DNA of 64,000 bases from Eurosta solidaginis (Eukaryota > Arthropoda > Insecta > Diptera > Tephritidae): NCBI RefSeq assembly GCF_040869045.1, contig NC_090321.1:133415689-133479688 (forward strand). Direction: 5' to 3'. Below are positions 20,093-30,691 of this stretch, one piece after another; the stretch's first letter is position 1, and each line of letters begins with the position of its first letter. The notes beneath the pieces are model-generated. The model worked only from the letters and a program-made list of their open reading frames with translations. It was not told where the DNA came from and did no database searches. The position numbers and the translations under genes were made by a program.

Positions 20093-20327
20093 TGAGCCGT
20101 TTATTTTGAAAGTGGCATAAGTCATTTCCAACTCATGGTCTTAAATGCATTGTTATTTTTGAACGAATGCATATATAGATGGTTCTACAATTATAAAATA
20201 ATAATAAGAATTGCATCTTTTGGATATTGGACTCTAAAAAACTGGAGGCGAGGAGAGATACAAACAAATTACCACTGAACCTAAACGACATGAAATGACT
20301 TATGCCACTTTCAAAATAAACGGCTCA
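20093..20327. mobile_element. TA-flanked MITE, 235 bp
   Basis: Terminal inverted repeats of about 36 bp, starting TGAGCCGTTTATTTTGAAAG on the left and ending with its complement at 20327. TA flanks both sides (20091-20092, 20328-20329), as in Tc1/mariner-type insertions. The interior is non-coding. Confidence 0.82.
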
Positions 20328-20982
20328 TATACAGTTCACAAGAGAAATTTTCATTAAACTTAGATATTTCTGTAGAATTTCAAAATCTATAAGAATTATG
20401 ATTTTGATTTATTTGAGTTATTGCTTACAATTAAAAAAAACGGGTAAAAATCGCAAAATTGGGCGACTCAAAACGTTATTTCCTACTTAGTTTTAAAACT
20501 TTAATTTAACTAGATTTTTTGTTACTGGAAAATATGTGAATTTTAAATCGCTTTGCAAAAATTCCTCGAAACCAATAAACAATTTGTAAAGAAATATAAA
20601 TTCGATCATATTGCCCCAAATACCACTGAAGCTGCTTTTTTACCACTTTAAAATTCAAGATATCAACGTCTTGAACTGGTAAAAGCTTTACGTTTTTTAA
20701 GCTAAGCTTTGAAAAATTATAGTCTTCGGAACCGTTTTTCTTAACATTTACTATTTATTGAAAATTTTACAGCCCTAGCTATTACCGTTGCTGAGGAAGT
20801 TGATTTAGATAAAAGCTTACCCAAAATTTCCATTAGTGTGTAGTTTGATTTTAAATTTAACAATAGCTATTGTGAAAAATTTTGAAATTTAATCAATTAT
20901 TTAGGTCCTGTACCAAATGCTTAAAAAAAATTATTTCCCCCTCCCCCCCCCCCCCCCCCCTGGATCCGCCAATGCCTGTGGG

Positions 20983-21290
20983 TGCTCTTGTTTAATTATT
21001 CTGGGCTTAGATGTTACGTTCCTGAACTGTACCGTTGCCTGCCGTCCATGACAGATAATTTGCAGTCACCTTTTGAGACTAGACGAAGGGCGAACCCTTC
21101 CAAGTCTTGCAGCATCGTTCCGTGATTTAGTGTATAACAGCAATAAGTCTAACGCTACGAGAACTGTTCGGTGGTGGGCTCTTAATGCAATCCGCAATTT
21201 ATCTATTTGTTGATGGCGTTTATCGCGGTGGAAGGCCCCGACTTAGAAGTATGTCTATGCAAAAATGGGGTTGCTTTGATAACAAATAGA
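20983..21290 (-). pseudogene. Jockey-like RT fragment, upstream part
   Basis: Read on the minus strand across frames it gives RT sequence with a DLEGF-like segment, GRQATVQFRNVTSKPRIIKQ and a QEHPQGG box corresponding to the QGG region, leading directly to the fragment at 18664 once the hAT element is skipped. Same family as 56806-57444. Heavily mutated. Confidence 0.6.
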
Positions 21291-21534
21291 AAATAGGTAA
21301 CATGATATTTTTCTAATAAACATTTTTTGAAATTGGGTATTTAGAATAAAGGATTTTTTTTTTTTTTTTTTGTATTTTAATCCCAGGCCAAAATTTTAAA
21401 CAACTAATTGTTTACCATGCTGGATTTTATCTGCGGGCAAAAGATTCTTAGGTGGTTGCTGACGAGATTTTTCGACATCTTTCTCCACTACAAAGGATAT
21501 GACAAAAAAATTACAAATTTAAGTAAGTTTAAGT

Positions 21535-22870
21535 TTAGCCTATTAACAACTCAGTCATATCAATAATGAGTCCATTTCTATTTACATTAGTGCGACGCTG
21601 GAAGAGCTCACTTTCACGCACTGGCATACTAATATCAGGTTGTAACCTCTTCAATTGTGGGCGATTCTGTGGGGAATGTGGCAAATTCAGATTTAATGCG
21701 CAAGCGACCTGTAGAAGCCCAGTTTGTATTTTGTTTAGCTTTAGCGGATGCAGTAGCGGCTGCACTACTTGTTGTCGGTTCATCGTCTCAACTAAATTAA
21801 TTGTCTCAAGTGGCACATTTGAAAACTCGCTTTTAACGCGTATACGCATAGGTGATTGTAGCGAAAGTGGGTGGACATTCTCATTTCACGTCTCTTGCTG
21901 CGCTTGTGCTTTTCATCTGGAGATTCTTCCATGTCCATAGCTTCGACATGTGTAAGTTTGTGCGATTTCTTTTTATGCTTTTTATGTGCCTTACTTGTAA
22001 TGGATTCAAGTTGTTCTAATTCTTTCAAACGCTCGCTAAATTTTCTTTTTAAATCATTATTTACATCTTCAAGACGCTCTGCAGCATGATCAACAAGTAA
22101 ATCATCAAAAAAGTTGTCTGATATGTTCGCTGATTGTGTTGGTTCGGGCGCTACTTCGTTAAGAGTTGGTTCACTTTTTACTTCGAATTCATTAATTGGT
22201 ATGGCTGTAACTACTGGGGTCGGAGTAGCCACTGCTGCTGGTACAGCCGCTTGTAATGCAGCTGCAGTGATATCATCAGCATTTTGTAATAGATCGTCAA
22301 AGAAACTCTCTGGTAATGTTTCGTCATGTTCGGCAGTTTCTGTGTTTTTATTGGCAGCAGAAGTAGTTGGTAGAAGAGGTAAAACTGGGGCTATAGTTGC
22401 TACTTCTCCAAACGTGGCAGAAGTTGCTGTTATTGCAGTTGTGCTCTGATCTGCAGCTGCTACATTTTTATCTGTTTGTTCTGATTTAATATATATTCCT
22501 AGCACATTTTCTTGTTGACTTTCTACGACAAGAGCTTGTGCTTCCTTAGCCTGCACTTTCGTTTGAACATTCATCCGTTAGTTTACAATCTTCAAGAGCT
22601 TCCTTCTTAACTCTTATTACGCTATCCGGCATTAATGTTGCCGCAGGTTTTACGGTTATTTTATTAATGGCAAAATACTCAGCTGTCGCATTTGCAGCTG
22701 ACGTAGTTGCAGAAGTTTCCAGTGAATTTTCAGAGCTACTTATTCTTGTTAAACCATCAGCGCTACTTTCAATATTGTCGGTTGTTAATCTTCCGCCACC
22801 TTCTATCAATACATTATGGATATAACACTCCGTTCAGTGCATGCAAGGCGAAACCTACAAGGAAAGATGC
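21535..22870 (-). pseudogene. Unrecognised host-like gene fragment with FFDDLL repeats, frameshifted
   Basis: Read from about 22870 downwards: a stretch preceded by a splice-acceptor-like CTTTCCTTGTAG (about 22861), then TECYIHNVLIEGGGRLTTDN, a Ser/Thr-rich part, two acidic ESFFDDLLQNADD / DNFFDDLLVDHAAERL segments, KRKFSERLKELEQLES, a HKKHKKKSHK basic stretch and a Gln/Pro-rich end. It spans at least three frames, with shifts near 22570 and 21850. Composition (acidic motifs, basic nuclear-signal-like runs, KSEP motifs) suggests a nuclear regulatory protein, but I do not recognise it. It could be a pseudogene or an assembly with indel errors. 21291-21534 holds only a poly-T run. Confidence 0.45.
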
Positions 22871-22954
22871 AAAAATTTATTTGAAACATTAATCATCGAA
22901 TTTATATTAATTGCAACATCTTACCATCATTAAACGCAGAAAATATGCGATTTT

Positions 22955-23115
22955 TATTAATTGTGTTCAAATAGACAAAGTCATTATATAGAATTGTCAC
23001 ACGTTTGAATGATAGAAAAGTCAACACAAAGAGGAATTTGAGAAAAAAAGTGATGCCGTTGCATATTTTTTCAGAAAAAACGATTTGTATAGTTTTACAC
23101 ATGATGTAATAAAGC
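22955..23115. repeat. Repeat shared with 28141-28290
   Basis: Both copies contain AGAATTGTCAC, then GATAGAAAAGTCAACACAAA (CTATAGAAAAG.. in the other), GAGAAAAAAAGTGATGC and GTTGCATA. About 110 bp align by eye with few differences. Each copy lies immediately upstream (minus sense) of a host-like broken gene fragment and next to an apparent splice acceptor. Probably the remnant of one mobile element family in introns. Confidence 0.6.
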
Positions 23116-23834
23116 CAGGTGTTCTATGTCGTGACAGCTCATTCTGAAGACTCCCACATAATACGAATTATGAGAGAAAGGGGAAGAACAGAAGAAGCCG
23201 TAGAAGTATTAAATTGGATACTTTTTTGAATAAAAGCATTAAATCCTTGATGGTAACGAAACTGGATTTTTTTTTTAGTTTTTAGATTAAAATATAACCT
23301 ACATTAATCTTAAAACTTAAAATTTAAAAATTCGTTTTGTATATTTATATATTCAGTACTACTCTGAATCGCTTCAACCGATTTGGATGAAATTAGGTTT
23401 ATGGATAGTGTACTATTTATATTTGTAATACTCCTATATTTCTAGTAAAATATGCTCACGATGAGTTTGAAGGAGAACTGATAGTTAAATGCTTCATATC
23501 CGTAAAAGATTTGATATATAAAATGGGATATGTTCGAGCGGTCTTCTACATGTATGCCATATCTTCCTATTTACCTTCATAAACGACATAAGTAACTTGC
23601 ACGACAATTTTGAATTTTAAAATTAAGACTATGTTCAACTGTGAAAGAGTCATTTCATTCACACTGCACAACAATAACTAGCGCTTTAACATTTTTTTTT
23701 TGTCATTGAACTCCTTTGTAAAAAAATATGGAAAATGCTGGATTTGGTATGCCACGTCGATTTACAGAAAAATTCGAAAAATATCTCTTGTTATTAGCAG
23801 GGACAGGAAATAATAATTATATTCTTTTCGGAGT
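23116..23834. other. Non-coding AT-rich stretch
   Basis: No open frames of note. 23355-23410 (TCGCTTCAACCGATTTGGATG) resembles the generic 'accessory' text of insect Helitron-like repeats, but no TC start or CTRR end is evident. Nothing else is supported. Confidence 0.4.
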
Positions 23835-24255
23835 CAAAAAAGTCCGGGTCAAAAAATTTAGGTGAATATGTCGAATCATACATCCTTTTTATTTTTCGAA
23901 CTTTTTACATAAAAGTCCACATATAAAAGTAAAATCTGTATTTTATATTTCTTGAGTCCGACAGAACTAATTAAACTCGGACTTTTAAAAATAAAAGTCC
24001 AGAAATAAAAGTTAAATCCCGACTTTTATTTTTTAAGATACGACTTATCGGAACTAAATTTTTTTTATTTCGGTTAAGCCGTTTCTTTGTTATCATGCCG
24101 GACTTTTATTTTGGCCTTAAAAAATAAAAGTCGGGATTTAACTTTTATTTCCGGACTTTTATTTTTAAAAGTCCGAGTTTAAGTAGTTCTATCGGACTGA
24201 GGTAATAAAAATCCGAAAGTAATTTTTATCTTGATCCAAATATATTGAAAGTCCA
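23835..24255. repeat. Long imperfect palindrome (fold-back element)
   Basis: Left arm about 23945-24045 and right arm about 24112-24215 are inverted copies: AACTCGGACTTTTAAAAATA on the left faces TATTTTTAAAAGTCCGAGTT on the right, and the GTTAAATCCCGACTTTTATT segment likewise. The arms repeat a short GGACTTTTATTT word several times in both orientations. It has no coding capacity and abuts the Harbinger element at 24283. Likely a fold-back MITE. Confidence 0.7.
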
Positions 24256-24578
24256 AAATTAATAGTTTTTCAAGGAATTATATTCAGCCTTATTGTAAAC
24301 TTCGCGTGAATGCAATTCCCAATGGAAAAATTCCCACATTTGTTCTGTTCTCATTGTAAACTTCACATGTGAAAAATTTCCCATTTTCGAAAAATTACCC
24401 TAACCGTCAACAAATTTTTTTCCACGTGAATGTATAGAATTTGTTCGCAAAACTGAAAGTGGGAAACAACATTCGATAAAATGTAAGGATTGTTTATTGC
24501 TTATTAAACTTAGTTAAGAATTATTTTATATCACTTAGGTCTATAAACAAAACTCAGTTGACTTTCTTGGTAAGCACT

Positions 24579-25429
24579 ATGGCCGAAAATCCTGAAATAG
24601 GAAAGGGCTTCCAAAAAACAAATAAAGATAAAGTGCTGGCTTTTTGGAAGAAATTGAACAATTCCCTCAATAGCATGGGCCCACCATCAAAATCAATCTC
24701 CGAATGGAAAAAGGTGACTATCAATGCAATGTGGCTATGGAATGTGCATAATTTATATAGACAGGTTTGGATTGATCAAAATCGATACGTACGAAACAAG
24801 GCTGTCGAAAATACCAAAAATCGGAAAAAGACCGGTGGAGGACCTTGCAAGCAACATGTTTTTTCTGTATTAGAACAGTCAATTTTGGATATAACTGCGT
24901 CAGTAGCAGCTGCGGAAGGTGGCGAAGATGGCAAGCCTTTTGGTTTGAATGCAACGAAATCAACTGGTAAGCAACGTGAAAATAACAGTAGTGATGAAGA
25001 CAGCAGCTCTAGTGAGGACTCTAAAAAGGAACTTTATTGTCCATGCTTGGACGAAAATAGCACCGAAACTGCCGGTGACACGCAAAGGGAAAGTGCTTTG
25101 CCTGCACAAAAAACCAGCCAGCAAACTCGCAAAAAAATTAACCCTTCGGAGCTATTAAACATTGAACTAGATGTTCAAAAAGAAATGAATGACAACGTCA
25201 GAAAGGGCTTGGAAATCCAGAGTCATCACTATACTGAAATAGAACCCACTTAAAGGAATTAAACCAAGGCCTCGAAAACTTTCAAAATATTCAAAACAGT
25301 TTACTAAAGGAAACAAAACGCCACAATTCGGAAATTGAAGTTGACCGTAAACTCATACTTATAAACAGCCAAATCGAGGTTCAAAATTTGAAAATACTTG
25401 CTGCAAAGAAAAGCTTAGGCATTAATTAG
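24579..25429 (+). pseudogene. Harbinger Myb/SANT-like DNA-binding protein (one frameshift)
   Basis: I chose ATG at 24579 (MAENPEIGKGF) over the upstream TTG of the same frame. Residues about 1-75 form the Myb/SANT-like domain: KVLAFWKKLNNSLNSMGPP, WKKVTINAMWLWN, with the spaced tryptophans. A Ser/acidic low-complexity region (NNSSDEDSSSSEDS) follows, and a C-terminal coiled coil (GLENFQNIQNSLLKETKRH, EVDRKLILINSQIEVQNL). A frameshift at about 25248 puts the coiled coil in another frame ending at 25429. In Harbingers this protein recruits the nuclease to the transposon ends in the nucleus. Confidence 0.8.
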
Positions 25430-25586
25430 ATTGTTTCGAACGTTTTTGTAAAAAAAATTTATTTTATGTACTTTATTTTTTCAAATTGGTAAAGGACGAT
25501 TAACAATAAAGCCGCTTTTGAGCTAATACAAATCAGACATTTCTTTGAAGAGTGTCATTCAATTATAAAAACATTTTGTCATAAAT

Positions 25587-26786
25587 TTACATAAGGCAAT
25601 TGCCTATATTTGCTCTAATACGCTTAGCCTCATTGAGGTATGATGAATGCGATTCAGATTCTTCAAACTGCATGTGTTCAGAAATTTCCGGTTGAGAAGC
25701 TCTATATGAAATAAAAGGTGTGTCATCGCATAGATACTTTAAGCATATATTGTGCAACGCGCAACAGACATTAGTAATTTGAGCTGCTTTCTTAGGCGAA
25801 TAATGTAGCTCTCTGGCTCCTAGTACACACCTCCATCTATTTTTTAAGACGCCATTGGTCCTTTCCACAATGCTACGTCAACGTGCATGAACCTCATTAA
25901 ATTTGCTTTCTGTGGAGCCCTCTTCCGATGAACTGTGGGGTGTTAGCAACCAAGGCTCCAGTGGATATCCAGCGTCGCCTATGAACAAAATTTGATTTTG
26001 GGACTTACAGATTTCATTAAAATTTTACCTAGCAGCCAAACATTTCTAGTGCCTAGCAAGTAATCCTGCTCCATTTAAACCCTCAATTCACTTTTATTCC
26101 AAATTAATGAGTCATCGCAGGCTCCAGCGTGTGTAGCATCGACGTATCTTATTGCCATTTTGTTATCACATACCTGCAGATAAAATTCTTAACATGCGTA
26201 AAAGCATACACAAATTTTACCAATCTACCAGCAAAACACTCATACTATAGTAACCCTTTCTGTTATAATATAAGTGTTTATTATTCCTAGGGTCTATAAT
26301 TCTAACGTGTATGCCATCTATGCAGCTAATAATGCCTGCGATATTAAATTGTTGATGAAAATCCAAAGCAATTTCACGCATTTCGTCTTTAGTAGGCCTT
26401 TTTATCCACTGATTGCAAAGGCACTCCTCAAAAACATTCAATACTTCAGACAAGACGTGGCTAAAACTTGACTGCGATAAGCCAACATCCACTTGCCTCC
26501 CTACTCCTTTTTGGTATGCTCCTTCACCAAAAAATCTTAGAGCAGCTGAATATTTGAACGCCGGCTTATTTATTCTATACAATTGGTGAAAGCTATGTAT
26601 AAATAGTTAAAACGCGATTATTTATTTGGTTTACGAGTATAATTATTTGCATGTTTACCTTGCATTGGGTAATTCAAGGGGATTACACTTGTCGCATAAT
26701 ATCCTCCTGGACACTCGTTCAACCAATTGCTGACTGGTATTAGTTTCTTCTTCAATTAAACAAAGGCGCAAGTAAGCACTAATCAT
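25587..26786 (-). pseudogene. Harbinger HARBI1-like DDE nuclease, four exons, two stops
   Basis: ATG at 26786. Exons: 26786-26659, 26592-26229, 26173-26029, 25978-25587, with introns of 66, 55 and 50 bp that all have GT..AG ends and rejoin the frame. Motifs: YQKGVGRQVDVGLSQSSFS (helix-turn-helix region), IISCIDGIHVRI (first D), GDAGYPLEPW (second D), [14 protein letters not shown] (E). All three catalytic acids are present. Two in-frame stops spoil it: a TAA in exon 3 (about 26072) and a TGA replacing a CGA-type codon in exon 4 (about 25877). It would cut and paste the element. Confidence 0.85.
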
Positions 26787-27010
26787 TACAATTTTAATAT
26801 TTAACGCAAAAATAAAAATGTCTGACTACACAACAGCAATTTTTTCTGCAAAAATTTGTAAACAAAACATGAGTGATGTTCACAGTAGCGTATTCGAAAT
26901 TCGAATATAAGGATTGATTCACATGAAATTAACGATACGAATTTTTTGTTCATGGGAAATAAAAAATTTATGGGATTGATTTATTCACATGAAGTTTACA
27001 ATAAGGCTGA

Positions 27011-27492
27011 TTATAAAAGGAATAACAGTTTCCGCCCCTGGTTATTAGAGTTTAAACTCTGTCGCCCGGTTTTTCAGTGCGACTTTGAGTTAAATAGGGT
27101 TTAATATTGTCACTTTAACTGAAAGGAACGGTAAAATTCTAATGCCTAGGGCCAAAACAGTAAAGTTAGATTGAAAGTAGTTCTCTGCAGAAGCTGCCCA
27201 GCCCAACTCTAAAGTGAGATTGATTGTTTTAATAGGAGTTTGTGTAATATCTCCAAAATAGTCTAAGAAGTTCAGTGACTTAATTTTTCAACTATTTTAG
27301 TTAAAAATTTTCGTTTTATATATTTAAGTTGTCCTTTAAAATAATATTTACGATAATAATAAAAACAGATACACATATACACATTAAGTGATTACATTTC
27401 GGTATATGATTTTGTTAGGATAAAATATTACAACAGACACAGTAAAAGATTCATACGAAGTCATTAGTTGGTCATATACCAACATGTACTTC
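27011..27492. other. Non-coding spacer
   Basis: About 480 bp, AT-rich, no open frames or repeats that I can recognise, between the Harbinger right end and the RING-DM9 fragment. Confidence 0.4.
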
Positions 27493-28127
27493 TTATTCAG
27501 ATCTGTTCACCTCAGTGGCATTGTTTGGCATATACATTACTCTATGTGAAGGATGTACTTTGCCTAGTAAAATTTTGTCTTTATATGTAGCACGTGAAAT
27601 GTATGTTTCACCTAATTCCGAATAACCACCAACCACAGCTCCTTCCGGTAGATGTCCATTTAAATCGGCCACCCATTTATGTTTGAAATTATTTAATAAC
27701 TCGACGTTTTGACTAAAACATTATTGCTATGTGAAGCGTGTGCGAGACCTTTTGCCGGTGCATAGGCGGCAGGCAATAGATCTTGAAAATAGACACGTGC
27801 TACATGTTGGATTACCAGCTGAATCTGTTCCAGTTTGTATAGCATCAGATGGTTCAGGTGGGGCCATTGGTACATTTCTAGATCCATTTAATTCTAACTC
27901 GAAAAGTGGTGTCCACATCGGCATATCGGTATACATATCAGCCGCATCGGAATCATATAATTTCTTATCCAACTCTGACCGTTCTCCGTAGGGTGCACTC
28001 GGTTACGTGTGCATGGTCGTCTACATTCTGGACAATACTTTCGATGATTTAATGCCGCGAAAAAGCAACGATTGAGAAATAAATGACCACGGGCTGTTGA
28101 ATATATTCGATCGGGTTTCTCATAGAA
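27493..28127 (-). pseudogene. RING-half + DM9 domain gene fragment, frameshifted
   Basis: Begins at an acceptor-like TTTTTTAG (28128-28135, minus). The first frame carries the second half of a RING finger (GHLFLNRCFFAALNH, then KYCPECRRPC). A shift near 27985 leads to ELDKKLYDSDAADMYTDMPM, another near 27850 to an IQLVIQHVARVYFQDLLPA stretch, and a third near 27725 to a DM9-type domain: HKWVADLNGHLPEGAVVGGY, ETYISRATYKDKILLGKVHP. It stops at 27493-27495. RING with DM9 in one protein suggests an E3-ligase-like insect gene. Three shifts in 630 bp indicate a pseudogene or poor sequence. Confidence 0.5.
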
Positions 28128-28140
28128 CTAAAAAATGGCA

Positions 28141-28552
28141 AATTTAAATGTTTTTATTGAAAAAATAATGATTTTTTTGAGAATTGTCACTAGTTTGAGC
28201 TATAGAAAAGTCAACACAAAATAGAATTGGAGAAAAAAAGTGATGCTGTTGCATACTTTTCCAGGAAAATTGATTTTTATGGGTTTTACTACGATTTTTC
28301 CTCTGAATAAAAAGGCAGTTTGGCAAAGAGGCAAATTGAGTTTGAGAGTGGGAGTTCAAGATGGCGGATTAGAAAGAGAAGCTGCCAACGTCAGCCACCT
28401 TGTAATTACATCATGAGTTTTACATAAATTTTTTCCTCTGAATAAAAACGGAGTTTTGTAAAGCGACCACATTCTTATTTCTAAGGGCGTTCAAGATGGC
28501 GGCGTTAGAGCGAGAAACTGCTTACATCCGCCACCTTCTATAATTCCATCAT
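28141..28552. repeat. Repeat shared with 22955-23115, plus a two-unit tandem repeat
   Basis: 28141-28290 is the partner of 22955-23115. Then TTTTTCCTCTGAATAAAAA..., GTTCAAGATGGCGG and GCCACCTTGTAATTACATCA occur twice (about 28293-28415 and 28428-28552), a diverged tandem pair. The second unit ends at the LTR insertion point (TCAT, 28549-28552). Confidence 0.6.
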
Positions 28553-29009
28553 TGTAAAAGATTAAAATGCAATAAAAAAAAGTTATGACCTTAATGAGTG
28601 AATTCTGAATGAATCTTTATTCAAATATTTCAGCTTATTTATATTAAATTATTCTAAACATATTCTTACATACATATTTACATTTAGACATACATACTTA
28701 CATGCATATCTACCTTAAGCATACATACTTACATACCTACATACAACTCGATACAAAATATGTACCTACACTCTGTGTTGAGCTGTGACTTCTATGGGAA
28801 ACGCAATGTTTGCAAATTTGCTAGAATTCAAATTTGTTTGGTTGTGTGTTGAACACACACCTGTATTAAATCGTGTGAATGGCTATATCAGCAATAATTA
28901 TCAAATGCATATTTATGTGTTGATGAGCATTTAGACTATTTTTGTATCAGGGTAGCATATTAGACTGATTTAAATATTTGGCATTAAATTGTTGCCTGTT
29001 TACACTACA
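28553..29009 (-). repeat. 3' LTR (in element orientation)
   Basis: 457 bp. Pairs with 33288-33744. Contains several ACATACATACTTACAT-type microsatellite-like words. Preceded, on the minus strand, by the polypurine tract. Confidence 0.92.
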
Positions 29010-29023
29010 TCTCCCTTTTTTTC
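29010..29023 (-). promoter_or_regulatory. Polypurine tract (plus-strand priming)
   Basis: The minus strand reads GAAAAAAAGGGAGA directly before the LTR start TGTAGTG. Position and composition are those of an LTR-element PPT, and they fix the orientation of the element. Confidence 0.85.
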
Positions 29024-29563
29024 AGAATGCTTATGCATTTGGAGAATGCATGAGCATTCTATTTTTATAAATTAATTCTACTTTTGTATTTTATGTTTGT
29101 AGGTTGAACCTTTTCTTATTCTACTAATTTAAGTCTATTTTTGTGTATTTTTATTTTCTTATTATTTATGATATTGCTATTCTCTATGTTACTGAGAAAT
29201 TTTTGCTTATCCTCATTTCCTATTCTAAATGGGATTAAAGTGTCATTATTTTTATTATAAGTATTTTCTTCTTTATAGGGTATTGGAGTAAAATTATTAT
29301 TTTCATCGATTTCTTCTTCCTTATAGGGTATTACTAAAATAATTTTTCCTATTGATATCTTTTTTTTTTGTTTTTTTTTCAGGTTATTAATAAAATTATT
29401 TTCCTATCGGTATTTTATATTCTGCAGGGTTATAGAATTATTTTTCCTCTTGATACTTTCTATTCCGCAGGTCATCAATAAAATTATTTTTCTATTGAAT
29501 TTCCTATTCCGCAGGTCATTAATAAAATTACTTTTCCTATTCTACAGGGTTATTAATAACATT
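29024..29563. other. LTR-element internal remnant
   Basis: T-rich sequence with a repeated word TATTTTTCCT(A/C)TTG..TATTC(C/T)GCAGG (29340-29550, about four imperfect copies). No coding signal. Ends at the Harbinger-derived insert. Confidence 0.5.
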
Positions 29564-30691
29564 CAGCCCTATTCTGCATTTCGACTTGGATTGGAATTTT
29601 TTCGATTTGGCAATTTTGGTATTCTGTGTTCCAATCTCTTTCGATCCAACTTCGAATCATTCGATTTTTTGTATTCTGCATTTCGATCGTAGTTCCGTTT
29701 TTCTAAGTTGTAAATTAGTTGCCGGAAAAATATTTTCTTTTTATTTTTTTATTAATTTATAACAGAATTTTAACAAAAATGTAAGTAAAACTTGTTAAGA
29801 AACGTAGAAGGCTTGATGATGATTGTTTTTTATATGTTTCCAGGTCAAAAACAATATGTCGATGTCGAAGTCCTTGGACGTATTTGCCCCGCAAAAGTAT
29901 CTAACACATACTTGAAAGCATCCTTGTTAAGTCGAAAGTTTTTTTTTGAACCTAGATAAGAAAATATGTCATTAAACTTTACCACTTTTAAGTTCAATTT
30001 CTTACAATTCGTCACTCATCTCAAATAGATTACACAAATCTCGCAGTATTTGCCTTTCCATTCTCGCCTGGCCATTTTCGTATGCGTTGCTTTCCAACTC
30101 CACAAATAACGCCGCGGCTATTGATTCCATTATAATAGACAGCTATAATTTGTGTCTGTTCGTTGGGTCCAGTTATATGCCAAAGCAAGCTGCCGGCGTA
30201 GAGGAAGGTGAAGCGAAAACGTAAACAATCCTTGCGGAAAGAATAAATAAACCTTTATAAAGTAATTTAGGCCAGTGCAATGAGATTAGCATCCTTAAAA
30301 TTCAGAAAATGTTAACTATATTCGTGCAGGAATCCGTTTTAACAAAACTCGGTGGCCACGGCAGGGAATTGGCCAAAAGAACGACAAAAACACACTTACA
30401 ATTATGAAAGCACTTCACTCAAAAAAATATAACACTGAGGCAATATATAATATTGCTTTTTTTTGTACAAAATGGCGTGGACAATAAAATATAAACGTTT
30501 TTCAGTGTTTTTTTACAAATTTTCTTTAATTTATTTTGTTCCAATGTTCACACATTCCGTACCAACAGCTGATTTCGAAAAATCATTTGCTCTTCCTCTT
30601 CTCTTTACGATTCCGTCGTAATGCAGAATACCAAACTTCGATTAAAGCGGAGCGTAGAACGGGAACGTAATCGAAATGCAGAATAGGGGTG
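29564..30691 (-). mobile_element. Harbinger deletion derivative, copy 1 (1128 bp)
   Basis: Inverted ends CAGCCCTATTCTGCATTTCGA and TCGAAATGCAGAATAGGGGTG; ATT lies on both sides (29561-29563, 30692-30694). Nearly the same sequence as 48067-49191. The minus strand keeps the first two exons of a HARBI1-like nuclease (detail under copy 2), with the rest deleted. It sits inside the LTR element. A long poly-T variation (TTTTTTTTTGAACC) distinguishes it from copy 2. Confidence 0.85.

Larger units (their letters stand above)
18673..20974. mobile_element. hAT transposon relic, 2302 bp, with 8-bp target duplication
   Basis: Left end CAGGGGCGGATCCAG (18673), right end CTGGATCCGCCAATG (to 20974): inverted repeats with a few mismatches, starting CA..G as hAT ends do. 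The 8-bp CCTGTGGG flanks both sides (18665-18672 and 20975-20982), the hAT duplication length. It is inserted in a Jockey-like RT gene. It holds the 3' half of a transposase gene, a SINE and a MITE. A run of about 18 C lies just inside the right end (about 20943-20960). 20330-20940 is AT-rich without genes. Confidence 0.9.
24283..27010. mobile_element. PIF/Harbinger transposon, two-gene, nearly intact
   Basis: Inverted ends TCAGCCTTATTGTAAACTTC (24284) and GAAGTTTACAATAAGGCTGA (to 27010), with further sub-terminal TTCACATG-type repeats. TTATA occurs on both flanks (24278-24282, 27011-27015); it contains the 3-bp T-A-rich site Harbinger uses, so the exact duplication is ambiguous. It encodes the two proteins typical of the superfamily, convergently: a Myb/SANT-like DNA-binding protein (plus) and a HARBI1-like DDE nuclease (minus). 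Both have only small defects, so the insertion is fairly young. Confidence 0.9.
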
